From Bacillota bacterium (GTDB taxonomy: Bacteria > Bacillota > SHA-98 > UBA4971), in contig JANLFY010000019.1 of NCBI GenBank assembly GCA_024653485.1, positions 1 through 52,693 on the forward strand: a DNA stretch of 52,693 bases, written 5' to 3'. Below, in pieces: positions 16,707 through 25,617 of the stretch (the stretch's first letter is position 1; each line of letters begins with the position of its first letter). Under the pieces are notes generated by a model that was not told the DNA's origin, ran no database searches, and saw only the letters and a list, made by a program, of their open reading frames with translations. Made by a program: the position numbers and the translations under genes.

Positions 16707-18404
16707 TCACTTCTTCGACGGTATGGTGCTGAGCCCGAAACCAACTTCCTTGAGCCACCACTCCGGATATCCGACACTCTGCATCTTAAAGGTGTCATCG
16801 CCATACACGTACCCGTCTGCATACCTCCCCACGAGTTGGCTTGCGAGTTTCCAATAGGCGTCTACCACCCGGTTCGCGCAACTGTTCGTGTAGTTGGTGA
16901 TGAAAGCACGCGCAAGTCCGGCATCCTGCCTGAACAGGTCGATCGCGGTCTTCTCTATCACCGGCTGCATCGCGAAGAACTCGGCTTCGAGAGGATCGCG
17001 CACCGCCTTTATGTCCTCAATCATGTAGGAGTACTTGAGGTCGGCCCAGTTCGAGACGAAGTTGAACGCCCACCATGCTGACTCCCTGCTGAACACGTCG
17101 TACGAGCCGCCCCTCATGCCTACGTCGAACGACTTCGGGAGCTTCGTCGCGCCGCAGTATATCGGGATGTAGCACGTGGAATGTGGCGCGTCGTACCCAA
17201 ACCACGTCATACCCCCTATCCAGTCGGGCATGTTCTTCCTGGCCACCACTATAGTCGAGTACACCGCGCGGAACATGGAAATGGCCCGCTCCCACCCGGA
17301 GCTTCCGGGCGGGTTGACCTTGCTCGGCGTTGGATAGCGGTTCGGCGTCCCAAACGGCCCGGCCGCCATCCCGACCGTGAGGTCGTACTCCGTCCCCTCG
17401 TAGTGATCCCTGTTTATCTTCATGATGTCCTGCGGTGTCACGGGCTTGTCGGGTTTCACCGAGAACGGATACCTCTCCGCGTTCGGATCGAGGTTGAGCG
17501 ACGGGGCCAGCATGCTCAAGACCCTCCACTCACGTCGAGCGTTATACGCGGAGTAATCCTTGTACCCGTACGTCTCGTACACCTTGAACTCCTTGCCGCT
17601 CTTGGGATCCCACCAGCCCATCTCCTCAGCCAGGGAGAAGATGTTCGGAGACGCCATGAAGTGGTCCGGGTCACTCAAGTCGATTGCCCCGATCCTGCTT
17701 CGGTTGGCGCTCACCCCGACGTGCCCGTCGGGTATGCGCGCCGCGGCCCACACGGCGCCCGGCTTTCCGCAGCCCGGCGTCCAGAAAGGCCCGGGTCCGA
17801 ATATCTCGAACATCCATGCCTCGTTGGGATCTATGACCGTGAGACACTCGCCCCCGATCGCGTACCCGTACGTCTCCGCGAGCTCTCCCATGATCTTGAT
17901 TGCCTCGCGCGCGCTAGACGCACGCTCGAGCGCGATCCTTTGCAGCTCGACGAGGTCAAACCACCCGCTCGGGTTGGTGAGCTCCCGCCGCCCTCCGATG
18001 GTAGTCTCGCCTATTCCCACCTGTTTTTCGTTCTGGAAGGAGTACGACGAGTTGATGTAGGCGAACGTGTGAGGTACCTGCGGGATCTGCCCCGGTGACT
18101 TGATCGGGTTTGCCAGCTGCCCGTACGGACCGAAATCCGTGTTGCGCAGAACCGGACGCATCGCTCCGGCGGGCCAGTCGGCGGCGGGCACAACCTTGAC
18201 GTGGAAGGTGTCCGTCCCCGAGTCATCGGTGTGCGTAGTCATGCAGGATCCATCGGCCGAAGCCCCCGGCGTGACCGGGATCGACGTGCAGGCAAGGGCC
18301 GTCCACGAGACCGTCGCCACCACCATGATTGCGGCTATGAAGATGGCGGCCAAAGGCAAAATCTGCAGACGAGCGTAAGCCCTTCTCCCTCCGAGCAACG
18401 ACAT
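16707..18404 (-). CDS. Secreted family C69 dipeptidase (paralogue 2)
   Basis: A 565-aa paralogue of the downstream gene. The signal peptide ends SWTALA, and Cys39 of CTSIPVTPGASADGS is the predicted nucleophile. MGE is replaced by GIGETTIGGRREL, and GECLTVIDPNEAWMFEIFGPG and GVSANRSRIG are conserved. Compared with paralogue 1 it has short insertions, for example around FWTPGCGKPG. ATG 18404 is set by GGGAGGGA five bases upstream; a longer in-frame reading back to 18455 lacks a site. It lies between the M14-like hydrolase gene (192 bp upstream) and C69 paralogue 1. Confidence 0.92.
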   Translation of the reverse strand: MSLLGGRRAYARLQILPLAAIFIAAIMVVATVSWTALACTSIPVTPGASADGSCMTTHTDDSGTDTFHVKVVPAADWPAGAMRPVLRNTDFGPYGQLANPIKSPGQIPQVPHTFAYINSSYSFQNEKQVGIGETTIGGRRELTNPSGWFDLVELQRIALERASSAREAIKIMGELAETYGYAIGGECLTVIDPNEAWMFEIFGPGPFWTPGCGKPGAVWAAARIPDGHVGVSANRSRIGAIDLSDPDHFMASPNIFSLAEEMGWWDPKSGKEFKVYETYGYKDYSAYNARREWRVLSMLAPSLNLDPNAERYPFSVKPDKPVTPQDIMKINRDHYEGTEYDLTVGMAAGPFGTPNRYPTPSKVNPPGSSGWERAISMFRAVYSTIVVARKNMPDWIGGMTWFGYDAPHSTCYIPIYCGATKLPKSFDVGMRGGSYDVFSRESAWWAFNFVSNWADLKYSYMIEDIKAVRDPLEAEFFAMQPVIEKTAIDLFRQDAGLARAFITNYTNSCANRVVDAYWKLASQLVGRYADGYVYGDDTFKMQSVGYPEWWLKEVGFGLSTIPSKK

Positions 18405-18596
18405 GTTTCTCCCTCCCGTGTCCTTCATTGTGCTGAGTGGGTTCGATTCGCACAAGTACGGGGCGCGTCGTGCCGCGCCATCCTCGTCATCTCAGCATAT
18501 CAGCTTAGTCCCATCGGCTCACTTGTGCACCTCAGTCACACGCCTCAACCATGAGCTTCAGGCGTGTATCTCAGTGGGGTGCCTCAGGCGTGCGCC

Positions 18597-19766
18597 TCAG
18601 TCGTACGCCACTCGTTCCGAGGGCACCGCCTCAGGGTCGGCCAGGTACTTCCCGACCCCGCTCGCCACGAGCTCTGAGTAAAGAGGCAAACCTTCGAGCA
18701 GAATCGGTCTTTCGGTATAGAAACTCGTGTACATCTCGGCTATCTTCGCTATGGTGGAATTGTGCCGACCTACCCTCACCTCGATCGGCCACCCGGACTC
18801 GTCGATCTTCTCGTACAAGAGCCCGCGCCTGCCCGCGGCCATCACGAACTCGTCCTTGCCCTCTAGGAGCAACCTCTCATCTGTTACGCCGCGGACCCTG
18901 TCGAGGAACGGCTCGGGCGTTTCGGGCTCGAACACCAGAGCGTCGGTGTAGTCACCCAACTCCCTGTGCGACAAGCCGTGCAGCTTCTCCGGAGAGTATT
19001 CCACCCCGATCTTGAACTCCATGGACGAGAGCATCATCGATACCATGGCGGCAACGTCCGCCGCCCTCTGGTGGGCCACAATGGTGCTTATCACCGAGTA
19101 CTCGAGTTCGGCCTCATGAAGGTCGATCACCACGTCGACCTTCTCCTTCTTGATGAGCTCCGTCAGGGCAAAGGTCGTCCGCTCCACGATGAGGCCCGAC
19201 TCGCGCCCGGGCCACGCACGGTTGAGGTTCCGGACGTCCATGTATGCAAGCATCTGTCTGCTGGGGTAGTGGACGTACACCTCCGGATCGGGCCACGAGT
19301 CCAGTGGGTTGGCCCATCTGTCACCCATCCTGAACCGGCGCTCACCCCACTCCGTCTCGATGGTGAAGAACTGGGGATAAGCGTCTCCCGGCCTCGTCAC
19401 CGTGGACGCGCTCCGGTTTGCCCTGGGAACTACGAGTATCCTTCCCGCCGTCGGGCGGGCTTGCTCAACTATCAAGATTGCTGAGAGAACCGCCCCAGGC
19501 TCCTCGGGATGACTGCTCCCGAGGACGAGCATGGTCCCGCCCGGCACTCCGCTGTCCAGGACGTATACGTTGCAGTCGTTCACGGTGCCCCGCACCGCGG
19601 GCGAATAGTCGCCCAGCTTCTTGACCTCCGTCACCCCGGGCCCGAGCACGACGGGCTCGCGGAAATGTCTGTGTTCATAGAGCTGCAGCGCTCCGGGGAC
19701 TACAACGGCCAGCCAGACTACCACGATCGCGAGCCTTGCCCGGGTCAGCCATGTCTTGTTTGACAT
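18597..19766 (-). CDS. Membrane-anchored M14/aspartoacylase-like zinc hydrolase (copy 1)
   Basis: A 389-aa protein with an N-terminal TM anchor (about 10-28) and a succinylglutamate desuccinylase/aspartoacylase-type zinc carboxypeptidase domain. Putative zinc ligands are His86 and Glu89 of LGSSHPEEPG and His217 of VIDLHEAE. NLNRAWPG (180-187) matches the substrate-binding NxxR region. Family members cleave amide bonds of N-acyl amino acids or C-terminal residues. Predicted to face outward, it could trim glutamyl or acyl-amino-acid products of the co-encoded C69 enzymes. ATG 19766 follows the tiny membrane gene by 29 bases. The same gene recurs at 28041-29213. Confidence 0.85.
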   Translation of the reverse strand: MSNKTWLTRARLAIVVVWLAVVVPGALQLYEHRHFREPVVLGPGVTEVKKLGDYSPAVRGTVNDCNVYVLDSGVPGGTMLVLGSSHPEEPGAVLSAILIVEQARPTAGRILVVPRANRSASTVTRPGDAYPQFFTIETEWGERRFRMGDRWANPLDSWPDPEVYVHYPSRQMLAYMDVRNLNRAWPGRESGLIVERTTFALTELIKKEKVDVVIDLHEAELEYSVISTIVAHQRAADVAAMVSMMLSSMEFKIGVEYSPEKLHGLSHRELGDYTDALVFEPETPEPFLDRVRGVTDERLLLEGKDEFVMAAGRRGLLYEKIDESGWPIEVRVGRHNSTIAKIAEMYTSFYTERPILLEGLPLYSELVASGVGKYLADPEAVPSERVAYD

Positions 19767-19795
19767 CTTGTCTTTGCCGCCTCCCCTTCAGGCCG

Positions 19796-19951
19796 TCACT
19801 TGATCCGGAGCACGCGCAGCATGAATGGCGTCAGCACCACGAGGTAAAGGACCATCTTCTGGACATCCTTCGTCTTGAGGAAGTTGCATGCCAGCAATGC
19901 TGCGATCGCGGCTGTCATCACGTAGTAAGCTACGGTCACGGCGATCTCCAT
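19796..19951 (-). CDS. Tiny membrane protein, possible transporter small subunit (copy 1)
   Basis: A 51-aa ORF with ATG 19951 and GGGGGA eight bases upstream, lying 20 bases behind the permease and 29 before the M14-like gene. One strong helix (VAYYVMTAAIAALLACNFL) is followed by a KTKDVQK linker and a second hydrophobic segment ending TPFMLRVLRIK. The counterpart in the other cassette (29227-29397) ends IPFVLRALHIK and has the same layout. Conservation of such a short reading frame at the same place in two diverged cassettes supports it as a real gene. By position it could play the part of a small membrane subunit. I know no named family for it. Confidence 0.78.
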   Translation of the reverse strand: MEIAVTVAYYVMTAAIAALLACNFLKTKDVQKMVLYLVVLTPFMLRVLRIK

Positions 19952-19971
19952 TGCACGTTCCCCCTTCCCTA

Positions 19972-21273
19972 TCATCCGCCCACGAGAAAGCCAAGGCTCT
20001 TGCTAAACACCAGGTACACGGTGCCTAGCGCCAAGATGAAGGCGGCCGGCACGAGGCAGGTGCGCAGGAACCCCTTGTAGTACAGGCCATCGTACCCGAC
20101 CGTCATCACGGCGGCCCTTCCGACGGGCGCGGTGGGAGGCAGAGCGTCCCCCAGCGGCCACATGGCTGCCATCCCGGCCAGAGCGATGATGGGGTCGTAG
20201 CCCTTCATGTTGAACAGGAACACCAGTGGAACCCCGAGGAGCGGAGCAACGGCATATTGGAACACGCCCTCGGATATCGGGAGCACCAGGAAGAGCACGG
20301 CAAAGAGCACGGATACCGGGAGGGTCACTACCGAGAGAGAGATGAGCCCCCTCACGCCCGAAAGCGCCATGATCTGGACGAGCACGCCGACCACCGTGAT
20401 GGTGCCGACCAGAGGCAGCAACGAGTCCACCGTCTGCAGCGCGATGGAGACTACCGGGATCCGCACCGGCGTGACCAGCAGCACTGTCACGCTCGCAACA
20501 ACAAACGCCAGAGGAAGCCCTACCACCGGCATGTGGAACGGCCAGATCCGTCCCGCAAGGATGATCGCGAGGAACACCACGAACGGGAGGGCCACTCTAT
20601 ACCAGCTCATCCCCTTGGGAGGCGCTGGGATCTCCTCTAGAACCCTCGCCACGTCCACGGACGTGCCCTTCCATCCGAGATAGAACATGGAGAAAAGCGC
20701 TCCCGCAACTGAGATGACGCCGAGCGGCACCGTGAACCCAACGTATGGCATGTTCGACCCAGCCGCCGCCATCATCGCCCACAGGTTGATGGGCGGCGCA
20801 GCCGCGCTCATCGCCGCGCACAGGAACACGATAGCCGCAACTCGTTCCCTCGATATGCCCATGTATACGAGGACCGTCCCAACCAACGCACCGACCACGA
20901 GGACCGTGACCGTTCCCGCTCCTGTCAGCGCCCCGGGTATCAGGAGGATGAGCGTGAGGAGCAGCAACAGCATGAACCTGCTCTTATGGAACCTCGAGAT
21001 GATCGCCCGCACCATGTAAGAGACTCCGCCGGCCTCCTTGAGCAGGTTCATGAAGAAGGTTGCGGTTATGAAGATCAGAATCACGTCGAAGTAAGTGAAA
21101 GCCCCTTCCACAAGGTGACGGACAGGCACTCCAGCGCCGTGCGCGACCGCTCCAGCGAACGCGGCAAGCAGCATGGATAGTTCGTTGGACACGCGGAACA
21201 CGCGCCCCAGAGCAAAGGCTGCGACCATCACCACGAGCACAAACGCCGCGTGGGCAAACACTGCTCCATTCAC
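19972..21273 (-). CDS. Ion-transporter/TRAP-DctM-like permease (copy 1)
   Basis: A 433-aa integral membrane protein with roughly 11-12 helices. GALTGAGTVTVLVVGALVG and AAPPINLWAMMAAAGSNMPY are repeated-fold motifs of the ion-transporter superfamily that includes TRAP large subunits and dicarboxylate or citrate carriers. A second PPTAPVGRAAV element near residue 395 fits the inverted half. It is probably the uptake channel for an acidic small molecule, but the substrate is inferred only. ATG 21273 abuts GAGGTGA closely; GTG 21261 is an alternative. It lies 25 bases behind the DUF6305 gene and is paralogous to 29585-30883. Confidence 0.85.
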   Translation of the reverse strand: MNGAVFAHAAFVLVVMVAAFALGRVFRVSNELSMLLAAFAGAVAHGAGVPVRHLVEGAFTYFDVILIFITATFFMNLLKEAGGVSYMVRAIISRFHKSRFMLLLLLTLILLIPGALTGAGTVTVLVVGALVGTVLVYMGISRERVAAIVFLCAAMSAAAPPINLWAMMAAAGSNMPYVGFTVPLGVISVAGALFSMFYLGWKGTSVDVARVLEEIPAPPKGMSWYRVALPFVVFLAIILAGRIWPFHMPVVGLPLAFVVASVTVLLVTPVRIPVVSIALQTVDSLLPLVGTITVVGVLVQIMALSGVRGLISLSVVTLPVSVLFAVLFLVLPISEGVFQYAVAPLLGVPLVFLFNMKGYDPIIALAGMAAMWPLGDALPPTAPVGRAAVMTVGYDGLYYKGFLRTCLVPAAFILALGTVYLVFSKSLGFLVGG

Positions 21274-21298
21274 CTCGCTCTACTTGAGTCCAGCCGCA

Positions 21299-21952
21299 TC
21301 ACGTGAGCGGAAGCGAGAAGAGGACCTTGAACACGTACCCGAAGTCAATAGCCTCCTTCGTGCGGATGATTGGAATGCTCTTCTGCTTGGCGACGTTCGT
21401 GAAGTACCCGTCATGATCTACCTCTTTCCTCACGATGAGGAGGTCCGACTGGGGACTCACGGCTCGGTTGGACTTCTCGTCGTACTCGTCCGTCCTCCTG
21501 GACGATCCCTCGATCTGGGCCCCGATCACGAATATCCCCAGTTTGCGAGCGGTCGCGATGAGAGCGTTGATCCTCGCCACCTCTTCGTCGACCTCCACGC
21601 CTGCCGCGCCCATTCCCTTGAGGCTCGTGCCCATCGTGATGATGAGAGTCTTGTAAGCCTTGTCCTTGCTCTTGCTCGCGGACTCGAGATCGCCCGCCTT
21701 GAGCATGTCGTTTTGGTCACACGCAAGGCCGATCTGCTTGCACAGCATCCTGACCATCATGGCGCCCGGGCTCTGCCCACATGTAGTCACGACGACCGGC
21801 CCCTGCAACTTCGGCAGTTTGTCAGGCATCTCCAAGCCCTCCGGCTTTGCCTGCGCTCCCAAACACACTCCGGATGTTAGACCGGCCCCCAGTGTCACGG
21901 CGATGACCCAGGCTAGAACGGTCCTGGCGCTTCCGCGCGAGACAGTAAACAT
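21299..21952 (-). CDS. Secreted DUF6305-family protein (copy 1)
   Basis: A 217-aa exported protein: signal peptide of about 33 residues, then a Rossmann-like alternating pattern. PVVVTTCGQSPGAMMVRML, KTLIITMGTSLKGMGAAG, VDEEVARINALIATARKLG and DLLIVRKEVDHDGYF are shared with the copy at 30944-31543 and look like DUF6305. It heads the operon that continues through the permease, tiny protein, M14-like and C69 genes. The fold pattern and context suggest an extracytoplasmic ligand-binding or chaperone-like component for the permease. No activity is established. Confidence 0.8.
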   Translation of the reverse strand: MFTVSRGSARTVLAWVIAVTLGAGLTSGVCLGAQAKPEGLEMPDKLPKLQGPVVVTTCGQSPGAMMVRMLCKQIGLACDQNDMLKAGDLESASKSKDKAYKTLIITMGTSLKGMGAAGVEVDEEVARINALIATARKLGIFVIGAQIEGSSRRTDEYDEKSNRAVSPQSDLLIVRKEVDHDGYFTNVAKQKSIPIIRTKEAIDFGYVFKVLFSLPLT

Positions 21953-22126
21953 GTGTACCCACCCCCAGAATCGATATCCGATATTCGTAGCTGTATGTCG
22001 CGAACCGCGCCCACGCCTCCACCGGCTGACACCTCTTCCGTGCCCGGCAGCATAGCGTGGCGGGAATCGACCTCGCGCTCACCCGGTGCCCACCCGGCGC
22101 ACGCAGTGGCCCGAGCGGTGCCCAAA

Positions 22127-22164
22127 GCCAGGGGCATGGGCATTGGGAAACCCCTGCCCCTGGC
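22127..22164 (-). terminator. Strong hairpin after C69 paralogue 3
   Basis: GCCAGGGGCA (22127-22136) pairs perfectly with TGCCCCTGGC (22155-22164), and an inner GGG/CCC can extend the stem. It lies 40 bases past the stop of the C69 gene at 22204 and is followed on the minus strand by TTTGGG. It separates that gene from the DUF6305 operon. Confidence 0.62.
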
Positions 22165-22203
22165 TCGCACACTTGCCACACTTGCGATCGAGTCCTCAGG
22201 TTC

Positions 22204-23763
22204 TCAGAACGTCTTCTCGTCGTACTTGGTGATCAGGGTCTCCGCGAGTCTCCAGAAGAGGTCGACTGCCTTTGCACAGCGGTCCGCCGTGTATTCGGTG
22301 AGGAACTTGACTGCCTCGGCCGGATCCTTCGCGTATAGCTCCACGGCCTGCTTCTCGATATCCGCCTGCTTTGCGAATTGCTCCGCCTCGAACGGGTCTC
22401 TTACAGCCCTGAGATCCACGATCATCTCCTGGTATCTTCGGTTCACGAGGTTGTCTACGAAGTTGAAGGCCCACCAAGCAGATTCCTTGTAGTTATCGAG
22501 ACTGAACTTGGTTCTGTCGTTGACCGCGTAGTTGGCCGGCAAGCTGCTCACGCCGGCGTAGATCGGCACGTACACGCTGGTGTCGGGGTTGTTCAGCCCG
22601 AACCAGCACAGCCCGCCCACGCCGTTGGGCAGCCATCCCCTCGCCTGAAGGATCGTGTGGTACGAGCACCGGGGGATGGCGATGTTCCTCTCGTTGGGCA
22701 GGTCCAAGAGAGCGATCATGTCCGTTCCGGCGTGCGGCGTCGCGAACGGGCTCTTCACCCAGTTGCCCTTGGAATCCCGGACGAACCAGTCGGGGTCGTT
22801 GGCCTTGTCGAATTCGGTGCCTTCCATAGTGTCACGGTAAATCTTCATCATGTCTTGTATGGTGATCTTCCGCTCAGCCTTCACCGTGAACGGGAAGCGC
22901 GAACCGTTTGGATCGAGCTTGAGGGACGGAGCAGCCCAGGACAGCACACGCCACTCGCGCCTTCTGGATCCAAGCGAGTCTTTGGGGTTGTATGCTTCGT
23001 AGAAAAGGAACTCCTGGCCGCTCTTGGGATCCCACCAACCGTTCTCCTCGGCGACTGCAAAAACGTTCTTGGAGAACATGTAGTTGTCCGGATCGTTCGG
23101 GTCTATCTTGCCGATCCGGGACCGGTTGGCCGAAACGCCCACGTGTCCCTCGGGGATGCGCACCGCCGCCCATATCGCGCCCTTCTTGAAGGCGCCGGGG
23201 GGCATGATCTCGAAGTGCCAGACCTCATTCGGGTCTCCGACGGTCAGGCACTCGCCTGCGTCTACGTACCCGTATTGTTCTGCCGCAGCACCCATGAGCT
23301 GGATGGCTTCCCGGGCCGTCTTTGCGCCTTGGAGGCCGATTATCTGAAGGGTCTCGATGTACATTATCCCTTCAGTGGACTGGAGCTCCGGCCTGTTCCC
23401 GATCGTGGTTTCGCCCATTATGACCTGGTGTTCGTTCATGTACGGATAGGCCGCATAGAACCAGGTATAGGTCGTCTCGGGATACGGGAACTCACCGATC
23501 TTCGTGGGCGGGGTTCTGTCGGAATGCAGGAGGCCTTTGTAGACAGGCATCATTTCGCCGGGTTTGTGCTTTGCACCTGGTACGACCCACGTGCGTGCGT
23601 CGTACCACCCGTCGCACGTGTGAGCGGTCATGACGGATCCATCGGCTGATGCTTCCTTGCTGACCGGAATGGAGGTACACGCATACGAAGGAAACGCGAA
23701 AGCAAACACGAGGAGCGGGACCACAATCATCAGTGGGCAGACCAACCTCGCACGCGATCTCAC
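22204..23763 (-). CDS. Secreted family C69 dipeptidase (paralogue 3)
   Basis: A 519-aa C69 Ntn-hydrolase. The signal peptide ends FPSYA before Cys29 of CTSIPVSKEASADGS. MGETTIGNRPEL, GECLTVGDPNEVWHFEI and GVSANRSRIG mark the family. It differs from its paralogues in a longer segment around DPDWFVRDSKGNWVKSPF and in ending soon after LFWRLAETLITKYDEKTF, so the usual C-terminal GYPEEWLKxVGF element is absent. GTG 23763 has GGAGGTG eight bases upstream. A hairpin terminator downstream makes it a separate transcription unit from the DUF6305 operon. Confidence 0.92.
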   Translation of the reverse strand: MRSRARLVCPLMIVVPLLVFAFAFPSYACTSIPVSKEASADGSVMTAHTCDGWYDARTWVVPGAKHKPGEMMPVYKGLLHSDRTPPTKIGEFPYPETTYTWFYAAYPYMNEHQVIMGETTIGNRPELQSTEGIMYIETLQIIGLQGAKTAREAIQLMGAAAEQYGYVDAGECLTVGDPNEVWHFEIMPPGAFKKGAIWAAVRIPEGHVGVSANRSRIGKIDPNDPDNYMFSKNVFAVAEENGWWDPKSGQEFLFYEAYNPKDSLGSRRREWRVLSWAAPSLKLDPNGSRFPFTVKAERKITIQDMMKIYRDTMEGTEFDKANDPDWFVRDSKGNWVKSPFATPHAGTDMIALLDLPNERNIAIPRCSYHTILQARGWLPNGVGGLCWFGLNNPDTSVYVPIYAGVSSLPANYAVNDRTKFSLDNYKESAWWAFNFVDNLVNRRYQEMIVDLRAVRDPFEAEQFAKQADIEKQAVELYAKDPAEAVKFLTEYTADRCAKAVDLFWRLAETLITKYDEKTF

Positions 23764-24066
23764 GAACGATCCACCTCCGTGCTACGTGCTAATTGTCGTG
23801 CTTCGTCTATCCCGGATTCGCAGCAACTCTCCTCGTCCTACCACGCTCGTGCCTCGCGACGCTCATGGCGTCCATCCGGTTTTGCCGACGCAGAGCTACA
23901 GCCATTCTCACCCCCCAACGTATCCGAGCCGCTCGTCCGGGAACCATTTGGTGCCCGCAAGCCTGCATCACATACCTGGTCATGCCAGTTCTTGCCTGCT
24001 AAACCGAGCAACCTGATCTACGACATAATCTTACCACGCGGTCTCCCCCCCGTCAACGCGAACGAC

Positions 24067-24072
24067 TATAAT
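24067..24072 (+). promoter_or_regulatory. TATAAT -10 candidate for the split-barrel gene
   Basis: A perfect TATAAT stands about 12 bases before the structured leader of the gene at 24239. The preceding 17-18 bases hold C-runs and no recognisable -35. 23764-24066 otherwise holds no supported gene and must contain the promoter of the divergent C69 gene. Confidence 0.4.
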
Positions 24073-24091
24073 TGAAATGGCGGTTTACCGG

Positions 24092-24215
24092 CTCTTTTGG
24101 CGCCGCGAAGCCAAAAGATACGGGTGGAGCCGCAAAGCGGGGCAAGAGGAGTCTATGAGCAACAATGATCTCACGGCCAGGTTGCTCTTGGAGGTTCGTC
24201 CATGCCCGCTGAATG
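24092..24215 (+). promoter_or_regulatory. Structured 5' leader, riboswitch candidate
   Basis: The untranslated leader can form nested stems: GGCTC-TTTTGGC with GCCAAAA and GAGCC, a CCGC-AAA-GCGG hairpin, and a late GAGCAAC/GTTGCTC helix that ends just before the ribosome binding site. CCGCAAAGC followed later by GCCAGGTTGC recalls two conserved blocks of the c-di-GMP-I (GEMM) riboswitch in the right order, but the GGCAAACC block is not evident. It starts directly behind a TATAAT. The fold was drawn by eye, so identity as any known class is uncertain. Confidence 0.35.
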
Positions 24216-24238
24216 ACTATAACGAGGAGGGATCGAGA

Positions 24239-24703
24239 GTGCCACGACAGATGAGGAGAGCGCAGTACCAGATGGACGACGGTGACGCCAAGCGAGTGCT
24301 GGCGGAGGGGGAGTACGGTTTCCTCGGAACCGTGGGAGAGGATGGCGTCCCGTATGTGGTTCCCGTCAATTACTGCTACCATAACGGGGACATCGTGTTC
24401 CACACCGCGCGCGAAGGCCACAAGATCGAGAACATCAGGCACAATCCGCAGGTCTGCTTCGCCGTCTGCGCCAATGTCCAGCTCGTCCCCGAGCGGTTCG
24501 CCACGAATTACGAGAGTGTGATCGTGTTCGGTCGGGCGCGGATAGTGGAAGACGTAGGGACAAAGCGAGAGCTCTTGTCCGCTCTCGTGCGCAGACTGAC
24601 ACCAGGGAGGGCGTTCCCTTGCCCGGACGGCGAGGTCGACGCGACAGGCGTGGTCTGCATCACACCAGAGCACATAACCGGCAAGAGGCGGGGCGGATCA
24701 TGA
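24239..24703 (+). CDS. Pyridoxamine 5'-phosphate oxidase-like FMN split-barrel protein
   Basis: A 154-aa cytoplasmic protein of the flavin-binding split-barrel family, close to the NimA-type nitroimidazole reductases. MRRAQYQM, GFLGTVGEDGVPYVVPVNYCY, IVFHTAREGHKIENI and NPQVCFAV are typical, as is the late YESVIVFGRARIVED. It should bind FMN or F420/haem as a dimer and reduce a small molecule; the substrate is unknown. GTG 24239 is chosen because AGGAGGGA ends about six bases before it. A possible structured leader precedes it. Confidence 0.88.
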   Translation: MPRQMRRAQYQMDDGDAKRVLAEGEYGFLGTVGEDGVPYVVPVNYCYHNGDIVFHTAREGHKIENIRHNPQVCFAVCANVQLVPERFATNYESVIVFGRARIVEDVGTKRELLSALVRRLTPGRAFPCPDGEVDATGVVCITPEHITGKRRGGS

Positions 24704-24857
24704 CAGCCCTCAAGGTCGGACGACCGAGTCACCAACCGGGGCCTTCCTCCATATCATGCAGTGCCGAGGTGCGTCCCGGCGCTCTCGTCAGGGTGCAGAA
24801 TTAAGATGATACCAGCCGGGGCGTCCCCGCCACTTCACGAGTAAAGGAGGACTCCTC

Positions 24858-24956
24858 ATGACACAGGAAGTCGAGTTCTGGTGGATCATAATCCTGCTCT
24901 TCGTGCTGCTGATCCCGTTGTTCCTGATATTCTTGGTCCCCTGCTTTGGTAAGTAA
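24858..24956 (+). CDS. 32-aa hydrophobic small membrane protein
   Basis: ATG 24858 has AAGGAGG seven bases upstream. The peptide starts MTQEVEFWW, continues with one long hydrophobic helix of Ile, Leu, Val and Phe, and ends LVPCFGK. The strong ribosome site and clean TM design make translation likely. It resembles the short sporulation-associated or toxin-like membrane peptides of Bacillota only in general form. A hairpin about 80 bases downstream could end its transcript. Function unknown. Confidence 0.55.
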   Translation: MTQEVEFWWIIILLFVLLIPLFLIFLVPCFGK

Positions 24957-25617
24957 GGACGTGCGGTGACAGCAGCCGCCGGACGCGTGACACAAGGCGA
25001 GACGCCGCGAGTCAGGCGATCTCCTGGATCGGACGGAGGCCCGGACTGAAACGCCCGGGCCTCTTCACACGGCCTCTCCAAACACGGCGCAGTTGGTCGG
25101 TGTCTGCGTCGATCCCTCGGCTCTTACCCCATCCCGTTTGCCTCCGATGCCTCCGTCACCGACGATCTGGGGCCGCCGTGGGCCGGCCGGGAGGCCCAAG
25201 GCACGTCTCGGCCGTCTCGGCCATCCGACCCGGTCTCCGAGATGCAAGGCAGCAGTGGCCGCGCCGGGCAACCGGCTCACGGATGTTGTACTTCACCCCG
25301 CTCATGCGTTCTTTGGGTACGGATGGCCGGCTCGGGGGATCCAGCAGCGCTGCCCACCCACGCCTGCCACGGCTGCGGGCGAGATTTCGGGGACAGTGTC
25401 GGGGGAAAACCTGTTTGAAGGCGGGTGATGGCACGCTCTCCAAGACAAGGAGAATTGCATCGAACAGCTCTAGGAACGTCTACCACCAAGGTTACTCCGG
25501 CGCGCAATACTTGCACGCGCCCTAGACGTAAGTATGTAAGTTGCGCAAGGGACTTCGGACAAGAGGACTTGACCGAGCGACCTGGCTATCCATCACTCGG
25601 GAGGGGGGTACCTGACG
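24957..25617. other. Intergenic region without a supported gene
   Basis: A GC-rich hairpin lies at 25036-25063. The rest shows no coding pattern, signal peptide or recognisable family on either strand. The last 60 bases include the GGAGGGGGG site of the secreted protein that follows. Confidence 0.5.
25036..25063 (+). terminator. GC-rich hairpin after the small peptide gene
   Basis: GAGGCCCGG (25036-25044) pairs with CCGGGCCTC (25055-25063) across a ten-base loop. Only TT follows, so a factor-independent terminator is possible but not certain. Confidence 0.45.

Noticed and set aside
15080-18404. Lipoprotein assignment for C69 paralogues because of ALAC
   Set aside because: The -3 position is not Leu/Val/Ile as a lipobox needs, and the Cys is the known catalytic nucleophile of the family.
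22378-23649. 423-codon plus-strand open frame opposite C69 paralogue 3
   Set aside because: Composition (Arg/His/Val rich) and position show it is an antisense shadow of the C69 gene.
24092-24215. Firm call of a c-di-GMP-I riboswitch
   Set aside because: Only two of the three conserved blocks are suggested, and the GAAA tetraloop hairpin is not found. Left as a low-confidence structured leader.
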